Notes: generated by a model from the letters alone, not told the origin. 15,197 nt of DNA from Nitrospirota bacterium (GCA_016234155.1 JACRGZ010000134.1:1-15197); one strand, 5' to 3'. Shown: positions 6,253 through 12,968, numbered from the stretch's first letter. A program made the numbers and translations.

Positions 6253-6311
6253 GCCCTATTCCTGAGTAATAGGGCAAGGAGAAGCTTGTCCCCGCAAGCT
6301 TTAAGCGGGGA
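6253..6311. repeat. Hairpin cluster in the rpsF leader
   Basis: Three inverted repeats share this stretch: GCCCTATT/AATAGGGC (6253-6260 with 6268-6275), TCCCCGC/GCGGGGA (6289-6295 with 6305-6311) and AAGCTTG/CAAGCTT (6282-6288 with 6295-6301). The last two overlap and exclude each other. None is followed by a T-run on the minus strand. The CCCCGC/GCGGGG unit looks like a dispersed hairpin repeat. The stretch may also be the regulatory leader of the ribosomal-protein genes. Confidence 0.55.
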
Positions 6312-6327
6312 ATGGTATGCAGATTGG

Positions 6328-7350
6328 CTATGCGACCGCTCTCGTTACCCTCTCCATCTCTCTTTTATATTTAGGCCGTGGTAAGCGCATCTCAATGACC
6401 CTTGGCGGGCATTTGTCTACACATATTGTACACCCTATGCACCTTGCCGGATCTACAACGTGTAATTGCTTTAACTCCCCTGATATGGCATCAACCGGGC
6501 ATACCTTCTTACATATCAGACAACCTATGCAATCATCGTTTACATATGCTACATCCCTCACAAGGATCAGGTCAGAAATAACGTTTGTCGGACAAACAGG
6601 AACACAGAGGCCGCAGTTGGTACATTTATTGTAGTCTATACGGGCAAGGAAACTATCAATAGTTATAGCGTCATAAGGACAGACCTTATCACATTTGTTA
6701 CATGCTATACAACCGACGTTGCACAACTTCTTTGTGTCGGCGCCCTTATCAAGAGAACGGCAGAAGATATGAACATCCTTGTTCTCCGGTACAAGTTCAA
6801 TAAGGTTCTTTGGGCATGGGGGTATACAAAGACCGCACCCCGTACACTTCTCATCTATCACAACAGGGAGCCCGTTATCACTCATGTACATAGCGTCAAA
6901 TGGACAGGCCCGGACGCAACTGGCAAGCCCTAAACATCCATAGACGCACCCCTTTGAACCGCCTGCCACTAATATTGCTGCATTACAGTCCTGGACACCA
7001 TGGTATTCAAACTTCTCGACCGCCTCATTATGCCCTCCAAGACAGTAGACCCTGGCAAGCATCCTCTCAGGCATTTCAGGGGCATCAACACCCATCACTG
7101 CTGATATCTTCTTTGCTGCAGACGCCCCGCCAGGCGCACACCCTGACACGGATGCCTGGCCTGCTGCTACGGCCATAGCAAAGCCCATGCATCCTGCGTA
7201 TCCGCAGGCGCCACAATTGGCATGAGGCAGGAAACTGTCTATCTCCGCAATCTTGGGATCTATCACAACGGCAAACTTCCTGGCCGCTATTCCAAGCCCA
7301 AAGCTTGCCACTACCCCCATAGCCCCCATTGTAACGACAGCTGTCAACAT
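6328..7350 (-). CDS. rnfB: Rnf electron-transport complex subunit B, multi-cluster form
   Basis: RnfB is the ferredoxin-facing subunit of the Rnf complex and feeds electrons through iron-sulfur clusters. The 340 residues comprise an N-terminal membrane anchor (about 3-23), the RnfB-type cluster motif C46-x2-C49-x4-C54-x16-C71, and then six further four-Cys sets: 135/139/145/149, 169/172/175/179, 214/217/220/224, 243/246/249/253, 274/277/280/284 and 304/307/310/314. The last two form an extra 2[4Fe-4S] ferredoxin-like module at about 270-320 that many RnfB proteins lack. Extra Cys occur at 103, 122, 197 and 210. The start has GAAGG 7 nt upstream. It is the last Rnf gene in transcription order, separated from rnfA by 320 nt of repeats and with its own predicted promoter at 7525-7554. 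Confidence 0.95.
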   Translation of the reverse strand: MLTAVVTMGAMGVVASFGLGIAARKFAVVIDPKIAEIDSFLPHANCGACGYAGCMGFAMAVAAGQASVSGCAPGGASAAKKISAVMGVDAPEMPERMLARVYCLGGHNEAVEKFEYHGVQDCNAAILVAGGSKGCVYGCLGLASCVRACPFDAMYMSDNGLPVVIDEKCTGCGLCIPPCPKNLIELVPENKDVHIFCRSLDKGADTKKLCNVGCIACNKCDKVCPYDAITIDSFLARIDYNKCTNCGLCVPVCPTNVISDLILVRDVAYVNDDCIGCLICKKVCPVDAISGELKQLHVVDPARCIGCTICVDKCPPRVIEMRLPRPKYKREMERVTRAVA

Positions 7351-7364
7351 TTTAAGCCTTCACC

Positions 7365-7514
7365 TTCATCTGAAAATACCCCTTCAAATCCCCCCTCGCC
7401 CCATAATCCCCCTAAATCCCCCTTTAAAAAAGGGGGACTTTTACCCCCCTTTGAAAAAGGGGGATTTTCATTATCCTTTGTGAGCCTGGGCTCATGAGCG
7501 GTTCATCTGAAAAT
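7365..7514. repeat. Hairpin repeat block with 13-bp flanking direct repeats
   Basis: Part of the 320-nt gap between rnfB and rnfA. The word TTCATCTGAAAAT occurs at 7365-7377 and again at 7502-7514. Between them are C-rich words and two successive hairpins, TCCCCCTTT/AAAGGGGGA (7417-7425 with 7429-7437) and CCCCCTTT/AAAGGGGG (7445-7452 with 7456-7463), then the short palindrome TGAGCC/GGCTCA (7481-7494). The flanking copies could be a target duplication, suggesting insertion just upstream of the rnfB ribosome-binding site. Confidence 0.65.
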
Positions 7515-7524
7515 CATTTAAATC

Positions 7525-7554
7525 ATTATAACCTATCCATCCTACCTTGGGCAA
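7525..7554 (-). promoter_or_regulatory. Predicted sigma-70 promoter for rnfB
   Basis: On the minus strand TTGCCC (7554-7549, 4 of 6 consensus bases) and a perfect TATAAT (7530-7525) are spaced by 18 nt, giving a start near 7518. The transcript would carry a leader of about 167 nt that includes the hairpin block, then rnfB, and could continue into rpsF-ssb-rpsR. Confidence 0.55.
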
Positions 7555-7562
7555 CCCTTTTT

Positions 7563-7664
7563 GTAATAGTTCACCGCAGAGACGCAAAGACGCAGAAAAA
7601 ATTTAAAGTCTATTAATTTCCATACTCAGCGCCTCTGCGTCTCTGCGGTTAGCTGAACTTTTAC
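7563..7664 (-). repeat. MITE-like element, copy B (102 bp)
   Basis: Inverted copy of the element at 4941-5090, with the same ends (GTAATAGTTCACCGCAGAG at one side; the complement of GTAAAAGTTCAGCTAACCG at the other). It lacks 48 nt of the interior found in copy A. It begins 6 nt after the rnfA stop codon, so it sits at the 3' end of a gene just as copy A does at lolD. Confidence 0.8.
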
Positions 7665-7670
7665 CCCTTT

Positions 7671-8261
7671 TTACATCTTGACTAATCCTGCAAAGCCCAA
7701 AAAGGCCAAAGACATAAGCCCCGCTGTAATAAGCGAGATAGGTGTCCCCTGTAATACCTTTGGTATCCTGGCATAAGCCATCTGCTCACGGATTCCGGCC
7801 ATAAGGAGTAGCGCTACAGTAAACCCTACTGGAGCCCCGAATGAAAAAAAGAGCATCGGGAAGAAGTCCATCTCTTTCTGCACAACCAGCAATGCCACTG
7901 CCAGCACCGCACAATTTGTGGTAATCAGCGGGAGGAATATACCGAGTGCATTATACAGGGCAGGGCTTGTCTTTTTAATAACCATTTCCACAAACTGAAC
8001 GAGGGTGGCAATTACCAAAATAAATACGATAGTCCTTAGATATATAAGGTCAAAAGGTACGAGCACAAGCTTTTCTATAAGCCACGCACTCAGTCCTGCC
8101 AGTGTTATAACGAAAACGACAGCCATCCCCATTCCAATGCTTGTCTCTATTCTCGATGAGACACCAAGGAAAGGACAGATCCCAAGAAAACGTGCTAAGA
8201 CGAAATTCGTAACAAAGATTGTACTGACAAGGATAAGTAAGATTTCAACTACATTATCCAT
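7671..8261 (-). CDS. rnfA: Rnf complex membrane subunit A
   Basis: Integral membrane subunit that, with RnfE, forms the ion-translocating core. It has 196 residues with six hydrophobic segments, the family pattern. The conserved motifs FLGICPFLGVS (C29) and LITTNCAVLAVAL (C117) are present. In RnfA/RnfE-type proteins cysteines at these places hold an intramembrane iron-sulfur cluster shared between the two subunits. It starts 2 nt after the rnfE stop, and the rnfE end (GGAAGAGG) supplies its ribosome-binding site, so the two are translationally coupled. The RnfA/NqrE family is shared with Na+-NQR, but the neighbours identify this as Rnf. Confidence 0.97.
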   Translation of the reverse strand: MDNVVEILLILVSTIFVTNFVLARFLGICPFLGVSSRIETSIGMGMAVVFVITLAGLSAWLIEKLVLVPFDLIYLRTIVFILVIATLVQFVEMVIKKTSPALYNALGIFLPLITTNCAVLAVALLVVQKEMDFFPMLFFSFGAPVGFTVALLLMAGIREQMAYARIPKVLQGTPISLITAGLMSLAFLGFAGLVKM

Positions 8262-8263
8262 TT

Positions 8264-8962
8264 TTACCTCTTCCCCTTTCTTTTTTCTTCAATCTTATTT
8301 GCCAGGGCAACAAGGAGTCCCAATCCAATAAATGCCCCTGGTGGTAAGACCATAACTATCATAGGCTGGTACTCATAATCAAATAATCCCATAACCCCTG
8401 TAAGAGCCGGCATATCAAACCATGTCCCATTACCGAGTATCTCCCTTACTGATCCGAGCAGAATAAGGACTATGGTAAATCCTATCCCCATACCAAGTCC
8501 GTCTGCAGTAGACCTGATGATATTATTCTTGGATGCAAATGCCTCTGCCCGTGCCAAGACTATGCAATTTACAACAATCAGAGGAATAAATATACCAAGG
8601 GCATGGTGAAGCTCAGGCGTGAAGGCCGCCATCATAAGGTCAGTTACAGTGACAAAGGACGCTATTACAATGATGAAGGCCGGTATCCTTATCATATCCG
8701 GTATTATCTTGCGTAATAACGATATCATTATATTAGATGCCACAAGGACAAATGTGGTTGCAATACCCATCCCAACCCCATTTGTGGCCGAGGTGGTCAC
8801 TGCAAGCGTAGGACATGTACCTAAGACCAACCGGAACAGTGGAATCTCTTCCCACAATCCCCTGACAAAGTCACCGGTGACCTCTTTGATATTCAACCAT
8901 GGCACACCTGACGCGGGCTGGACCTCTGTAATATCTGAAGAAACCATATCTCTATCCGCCAT
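8264..8962 (-). CDS. rnfE: Rnf complex membrane subunit E
   Basis: Partner of RnfA in the membrane core. With the ATG at 8962 the protein is 232 residues. This start has a good ribosome-binding site (GGAAGGAG, 7 nt upstream); an in-frame ATG at 8980 would precede that site and is less likely. The first 30 or so residues are hydrophilic, then GLWEEIPLFRLVLGTCPTLA (C50) opens the membrane domain, with six hydrophobic segments overall and LIVVNCIVLARAEAFAS (C133). These two Cys match the cluster-binding positions of the family. The gene overlaps rnfG by 11 nt and abuts rnfA. Confidence 0.96.
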   Translation of the reverse strand: MADRDMVSSDITEVQPASGVPWLNIKEVTGDFVRGLWEEIPLFRLVLGTCPTLAVTTSATNGVGMGIATTFVLVASNIMISLLRKIIPDMIRIPAFIIVIASFVTVTDLMMAAFTPELHHALGIFIPLIVVNCIVLARAEAFASKNNIIRSTADGLGMGIGFTIVLILLGSVREILGNGTWFDMPALTGVMGLFDYEYQPMIVMVLPPGAFIGLGLLVALANKIEEKRKGKR

Positions 8963-9530
8963 CGCCGAACTCCTTCCCATAAATCTCTAAGCCCTTTTTT
9001 ACCGCGTTTACCACTGCCCTCGGGGATATAGTGGCGCCGCTAAACTGATCTATTTCACCGCCGTCTTTCTTCACAGCAAATTTAACGCCATCTTCCAGCG
9101 ACCTCCCCTTAAACTGATTTCTCCATTCTTCTTTTTGTATCCTATTGCCAAGACCAGGGGTCTCTTTATGGCTTATTATCTCAATACCTGATAACTTGCC
9201 ATCAGGACCGACACCCATAAGTATCGCAATGTCGCCTCCATATCCGTCAGGCGTTTTCACCTGAAAGGCAGCGCCAACCTGTTTCTCATCCATCTTACCC
9301 GTATAGAACTTTATCTTTATATCCCTCCCCTTTTTATCATGTCCCACAACCACTTCCCTGGCATCTTTATCTATATCGTTGTTAAACGAAGGCAACACCG
9401 CTTTAAGGGCACTAACAGTTTTCAGCCGCTCCTGTTCCGCAATAGGCCCTTTAGTAATATCGTAGACCCTGGCCAAAGCCGCCGCCGCAACTAAACAAAA
9501 CACTGTCAAAACAATAATCAGACGTACCAT
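8952..9530 (-). CDS. rnfG: Rnf complex FMN-binding subunit G
   Basis: Periplasm-facing flavoprotein of the Rnf complex. It has 192 residues: a short N-terminal membrane segment (about 3-22), then the FMN-binding domain with HKETPGLG (121-128) and the attachment motif SGAT (164-167). FMN is expected on Thr167 through a phosphoester bond, as known for this family. The start ATG (9528-9530) lies only a few bases from the AT-rich repeat and has no Shine-Dalgarno; an in-frame stop lies 3 codons upstream, so no longer version exists. The N-terminus is slightly short for the family, which suggests that repeat insertion reached the start region. It is 255 nt from rnfD and overlaps rnfE. Confidence 0.93.
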   Translation of the reverse strand: MVRLIIVLTVFCLVAAAALARVYDITKGPIAEQERLKTVSALKAVLPSFNNDIDKDAREVVVGHDKKGRDIKIKFYTGKMDEKQVGAAFQVKTPDGYGGDIAILMGVGPDGKLSGIEIISHKETPGLGNRIQKEEWRNQFKGRSLEDGVKFAVKKDGGEIDQFSGATISPRAVVNAVKKGLEIYGKEFGDGG

Positions 9531-9532
9531 AA

Positions 9533-9827
9533 TAAATCAAAAATCAAATGTCAAAAATCAAAATGACAGATCAAAAATCAAAAATCAAAATGACAATGTA
9601 AAATGTAAAAAGAAAAATATAATCAGTTGAGGTTCTTGCAAAAGTCTGTGTCATCCCCGAAATCTTCTATCGGGGATATGATTTTCTGTAATAAAACACT
9701 ATATTCCCACTTAAACCATGCGGGAATGACAACATTTTTATACTTTTGCAAGAGCCTCAGTTGTTTAATGAATTGTTTTTGAATTTTACATTACATTTTG
9801 ATTTTTGACTTTTGATATTTGATTTTT
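9533..9827. repeat. AT-rich palindromic repeat split by a nested element
   Basis: This fills the rnfD-rnfG gap and runs into both gene edges. The left arm (about 9533-9610) repeats TCAAAAATCAAAATGACA-type words. The right arm (about 9781-9827) is the inverted form (ACATTACATTTTGATTTTTG and onward). It is the same kind of repeat as at 3794-3930, with a 132 bp element inserted near its centre (9628-9759). Confidence 0.75.
9628..9759. repeat. 132 bp MITE-like element with 18-bp inverted ends
   Basis: The left end TGAGGTTCTTGCAAAAGT (9628-9645) and the right end ACTTTTGCAAGAGCCTCA (9742-9759) are inverted copies with one mismatch. Inside are two hairpin repeats, ATCCCCGA/TCGGGGAT at about 9653-9677 and TTCCC/GGGAA at about 9704-9726. 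No coding capacity is visible. TCAGTTG occurs at both borders but overlaps the inverted ends, so a target duplication is not certain. Confidence 0.75.
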
Positions 9828-10856
9828 AATTGCCCCATACCTCACAGGCCTTATATACCTGTCAATCATAGGTGAGAGTATATTCATCAAAACAATGGCA
9901 AAAGATACCCCTTCCGGATAACCGCCCCACATCCTTATTATGACAGTGATAAGGCCGCAGCCAAAACCAAACAGGAGCTGTCCCTTGAGTGTTACGGGAC
10001 ATGTTACCATATCAGTGGCCATGAAAAAAGCCCCTATAATCAGGCCGCCTGTAAATAGATGAAATACCGGATTTACATATTTACCAGGATCTATCACCCA
10101 GAATATACCGCTGAAGACCATAACCGTGCCAATCATGCTTACAGGTATATGCCATGTTATATATTGTTTATAAAGGAGATAGGCTGCCCCTATCAGAAGG
10201 GCAATGGCCGATATCTCACCTATGCTCCCGCCTATGTTGCCTATGAAGGCATCCAGCAGATTCAGTTCAGCGGCCTTGCCTATCCCTTTTCCTATAAGTC
10301 TTGCAACCTGCAGGTCACCCAGCGGCGTCGCACCTGTCTTTGCATCTATGCCGGAGAATAGCGACCGCGGCGCCGGCCATGTTGTCATCTGTAACGGAAA
10401 GGCTATCAGGAGGAACACCCTTGCCATAAGGGCCGGGTTGAATGGGTTAAATCCAAGCCCCCCGTATAACTGTTTGCAGATGATGATAGCAAAGAACCCG
10501 CCTATTACTGATAACCACCATGGCGATCCGGGAGGTAAGGTAAGTGCAAGGAGAAGGCCTGTAACAGCGGCGCTGCCATCCTTAATGGTGTTCCCATGAC
10601 CGCTTATCTTCTGATAGAGCGCCTCTGCGGCTAAGGTCGATGCCACTGATATTACGATGACATAGAGTGCGCCCCACCCGAAAAAATATAAACCTGCTAA
10701 AGTGGCGGGGAGCAGGGAGAGGACGACAGACCACATTATCCTCTCAATAGTATCAGCCCCCAGTTGATGGGGGGATGAGGTAAGGATCAGCTTCGGGGTG
10801 GGCCCTTCTAACCTTCCCTTCTTTTCTTCCTTTTCCGCTACTGCTTGTTCTGCCAT
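9786..10856 (-). CDS. rnfD: Rnf complex FMN-binding membrane subunit D
   Basis: Integral membrane flavoprotein of the Rnf complex. It has 356 residues: a hydrophilic start, the conserved LTSSPHQLGADTIERIMW (25-42), and many membrane segments. The FMN-attachment motif TGATPLG lies at 174-180, with Thr177 as the expected FMN site. The core ends at IDRYIRPVRYGA. The last 13 residues (344-356, KNQISKVKNQNVM) are encoded by the adjacent AT-rich repeat and are not family-conserved, so the natural stop was evidently lost to the repeat. The start follows rnfC by 30 nt with only a weak AGAG upstream. Confidence 0.95.
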   Translation of the reverse strand: MAEQAVAEKEEKKGRLEGPTPKLILTSSPHQLGADTIERIMWSVVLSLLPATLAGLYFFGWGALYVIVISVASTLAAEALYQKISGHGNTIKDGSAAVTGLLLALTLPPGSPWWLSVIGGFFAIIICKQLYGGLGFNPFNPALMARVFLLIAFPLQMTTWPAPRSLFSGIDAKTGATPLGDLQVARLIGKGIGKAAELNLLDAFIGNIGGSIGEISAIALLIGAAYLLYKQYITWHIPVSMIGTVMVFSGIFWVIDPGKYVNPVFHLFTGGLIIGAFFMATDMVTCPVTLKGQLLFGFGCGLITVIIRMWGGYPEGVSFAIVLMNILSPMIDRYIRPVRYGAIKNQISKVKNQNVM

Positions 10857-10886
10857 TACTCTACAGGTTAAAGGAGCTTCAGTATC

Positions 10887-12206
10887 TTACGCGACCTTGC
10901 CCTTTGCCTTCCTCATCTCAGCCTTGATATAACGTATATGATGCACAATAGGCCTTCTCGATGGACATACGTATGTACAGCAGCCACACTCTATGCAATC
11001 GAGCACATAATATTTTTCAGCCTCTTTCGGCTGGCCGACCTCCGCAAGGATACTGTACATATTGGGTAACAACCTGATCGGACATGCCTGCACACACCTC
11101 CCGCAACGTATGCATGCCCGGAAGTCCTCGAGAAGCACATCACCCTTTGGTATTACGAGGATCCCTGATGTCCCTTTCAATACAGGTACATGGAGTGAAT
11201 ACTGGGCTATACCCATCATTGGACCGCCGAATATGATCTTACCGGCTCCACCGGCAAGGCCGCCGCATTCTGATAAAACATGCTCAAGAAGTGTGCCTAT
11301 CAGCACCCTGAAATTCCCATGTCTGTTGACCCCCTTACCTGTAACAGTAACAATACGCTCAACAAGCGGGATCCCGTTATGTACCGCATTATAAACAGCT
11401 GCCGCAGTCCCGACATTCTGGACTATAATTCCCACATCCATTGGAAGCCCGCCCGATGGCACCTCCTTGCCCGTTATGCTCTTTATCAGTTGTTTTTCTG
11501 CACCCTGGGGGTATTTCTTTTGGAGTGCAACAACCCGGATATTTGTACCCGATGCGGCCTTTCTGATGGCCTCCGTTGCCACCGGCTTATCATCTTCAAT
11601 CCCTATATGCCCCTCCCTTACACCCATCACGTGCATCAGTATCTTCATACCCTCAACCACCTCACGGGACATCTCGGCCATCAGCCTGTCATCCGCAGTA
11701 AGATAGGGTTCACACTCTGCACCGTTCAAGATAACTGTGTCTATCTTTTTTTCCTTAGGAGGGCTCAACTTTACATGTGTCGGGAATGTTGCGCCACCCA
11801 TCCCCACGATACCGGCATTCAGTATGATATTTTTTAATTCTTTCGGGTCCGAGTTAAGATAATCTCTACGCCCTTTGATATTATCTATGGTCTCATCTTT
11901 TCCATCAGACTCTATCACGACCGAGTTGGACTGATTACCGGAGGGATGCGGAAACCTCCCTATAGCTATAACCTTTCCGGAGACAGAAGAGTGGACAGGG
12001 GCTGAGACAAAACCCTTTGCCTCTCCCACCTTCTGGTACTTCTTTACCATATCCCCTATCTTTACCAACGGCTCACATGGGGCACCTATATGCTGGGACA
12101 GGGGTATTACAACCTTACCGGGCGGCCTTATCCCCTCGATAGGCAAAGAGGATGTAATGCCCTTCTCATCTGACGGGTGTATACCCTCACCTGCTATTGT
12201 CCACAT
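10887..12206 (-). CDS. rnfC: Rnf complex NADH/ferredoxin-linked subunit C
   Basis: Soluble subunit on the cytoplasmic face that carries the NAD-binding site of the complex. It has 439 residues. The N-terminal RnfC motif (GIHPSDEKGIT, then VVIPLSQHIGAPCEP) leads into a Complex I 51-kDa-like NADH/FMN-binding region, with GIVGMGGATFPTHVKL (132-147) and NGAECEPYL. Two C-terminal [4Fe-4S] sites are C365/C368/C371-C375 and C404/C407/C410-C414. The start has TAGGAG 6 nt upstream. It is the first gene of the Rnf set, but I find no convincing promoter in the 200 nt before it. Confidence 0.97.
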   Translation of the reverse strand: MWTIAGEGIHPSDEKGITSSLPIEGIRPPGKVVIPLSQHIGAPCEPLVKIGDMVKKYQKVGEAKGFVSAPVHSSVSGKVIAIGRFPHPSGNQSNSVVIESDGKDETIDNIKGRRDYLNSDPKELKNIILNAGIVGMGGATFPTHVKLSPPKEKKIDTVILNGAECEPYLTADDRLMAEMSREVVEGMKILMHVMGVREGHIGIEDDKPVATEAIRKAASGTNIRVVALQKKYPQGAEKQLIKSITGKEVPSGGLPMDVGIIVQNVGTAAAVYNAVHNGIPLVERIVTVTGKGVNRHGNFRVLIGTLLEHVLSECGGLAGGAGKIIFGGPMMGIAQYSLHVPVLKGTSGILVIPKGDVLLEDFRACIRCGRCVQACPIRLLPNMYSILAEVGQPKEAEKYYVLDCIECGCCTYVCPSRRPIVHHIRYIKAEMRKAKGKVA

Positions 12207-12325
12207 AGTAAACTCCTAAATTATGAAATAAGGGGTCAAGTGTTATTTTTGATCCTCAAGAAAATAAAAAAACATATAACAAGAAATGAATAATGAAAAT
12301 TTGCCTCAAAGAACTAAAAAAGACA
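12207..12325 (-). other. AT-rich leader region upstream of rnfC
   Basis: This is the part of the nrdR-rnfC gap that follows the nrdR terminator. It is AT-rich with several T-runs. Apart from the rnfC ribosome-binding site (TAGGAG, near 12214-12219) I see no clear promoter pair, coding sequence or strong hairpin. Confidence 0.4.
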
Positions 12326-12366
12326 CAAAAAAACACTTAAACATTTTTCATTTTTTGTTTAGTGTT
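12326..12366 (-). terminator. Rho-independent terminator of the rpiB-glyA-nrdR unit
   Basis: On the minus strand AACACTAAACA (12366-12356) pairs with TGTTTAAGTGTT (12343-12332), with one bulged base and an A-rich loop. The run of T that follows reaches 12326. It begins 43 nt after the nrdR stop codon and separates this unit from rnfC. Confidence 0.7.
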
Positions 12367-12412
12367 ATTCATTATCATTAAGTTATTCAATATGCTGAGT
12401 AGTTACAATTTA
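12361..12412 (-). repeat. 52 bp segment shared with MITE-like copy A
   Basis: On the minus strand it begins at the nrdR stop codon (TAA, 12412-12410) and runs 52 bases into the 3' region, including the first 6 bases of the terminator stem. It is identical, in inverted orientation, to 5000-5051. Confidence 0.9.
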
Positions 12413-12874
12413 TTTCTTATTCCTCTCCTTCAACAGGTCTTTCAACTCATCCATAAACTCATTTATATCCTTAAACTCTCTGTATACAGATGCAAATCTC
12501 ACATAAGCAACCTCATCAAGGTTGTGAAGTTCCCGCATCACTTCTGCCCCTATCATAGAACTCGGTATCTCTTTCTCACCGCTCTCCTGCACCTTTTTTT
12601 CTATCTTTGATGCCACCTCTTCCAGGACGTCCATACCAACAGGCCTTTTCTCGCATGCCTTTTTAAGGCCGGAGAGTATCTTGTTCCTTTCAAAAACTTC
12701 CCTCCGCCCATCTTTTTTTACTACGACAGGAAGGATATCTTCTATGTGCTCATAAGTTGTAAACCTCCTCCGGCATATCAGACATTCCCTCCGGCGCCTT
12801 ATCGAACCGCCTTCCCTACCCTCCCTCGAATCTACAACCTTGTCCTCAATATGGCCACAGAATGGACATTTCAT
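12410..12874 (-). CDS. nrdR: Transcriptional repressor NrdR
   Basis: Nucleotide-sensing repressor of ribonucleotide reductase genes. With the ATG at 12874 it has 154 residues, the family length. It starts MKCPFCGHIEDKVVDSREGR with a zinc ribbon (C3, C6, C31, C34). An ATP-cone domain follows (about 48-138), beginning LPVVVKKDGRREVFERNKIL and including EVAYVRFASVYREFKD near its end. The ribosome-binding site AAAGGAG lies 5 nt before this ATG; an in-frame ATG at 12895 lies upstream of that site and is rejected. It follows glyA by 99 nt, a gap filled with an AT-rich repeat. No ribonucleotide reductase gene lies in this window. Confidence 0.96.
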   Translation of the reverse strand: MKCPFCGHIEDKVVDSREGREGGSIRRRRECLICRRRFTTYEHIEDILPVVVKKDGRREVFERNKILSGLKKACEKRPVGMDVLEEVASKIEKKVQESGEKEIPSSMIGAEVMRELHNLDEVAYVRFASVYREFKDINEFMDELKDLLKERNKK

Positions 12875-12884
12875 GGATACTCCT

Positions 12885-12968
12885 TTTAAATCCAAATGTC
12901 AAATTATTTGAACTTTGAGCTTTGACATTTGACATTCATTTGTCATTTGAGCTTTGATATTTGTCATT
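12885..12968. repeat. AT-rich repeat between glyA and nrdR
   Basis: Two 23-nt copies (12914-12936 and 12946-12968) beginning TTTGAGCTTTGA differ at two positions and are offset by 32 nt. Words such as TTTGACATTTGACATT relate it to the repeats at 3794-3930 and 9533-9827. It ends 5 nt before the glyA stop codon. Confidence 0.7.

Noticed and set aside
7417..7464. The two CCCCCTTT/AAAGGGGG hairpins as a terminator of rnfA
   Set aside because: They lack a T-run directly after the stem on the minus strand and look like dispersed hairpin repeats; a promoter lies just before them.
8963..8980. Upstream ATG of rnfE at 8980
   Set aside because: It lies ahead of the clear ribosome-binding site GGAAGGAG that serves the ATG at 8962.
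9533..9610. CRISPR-like array from repeated TCAAAAATCAAAATG words
   Set aside because: The units are contiguous, of irregular period and without unique spacers, and no cas genes are present.
11280..11837. Plus-strand open frame of 185 codons inside rnfC
   Set aside because: It is antisense to the well-supported rnfC and its Cys- and His-rich product is low-complexity shadow sequence.
12875..12895. Upstream ATG of nrdR at 12895
   Set aside because: Its codons would span the AAAGGAG ribosome-binding site; NrdR proteins begin with MKCPFC.
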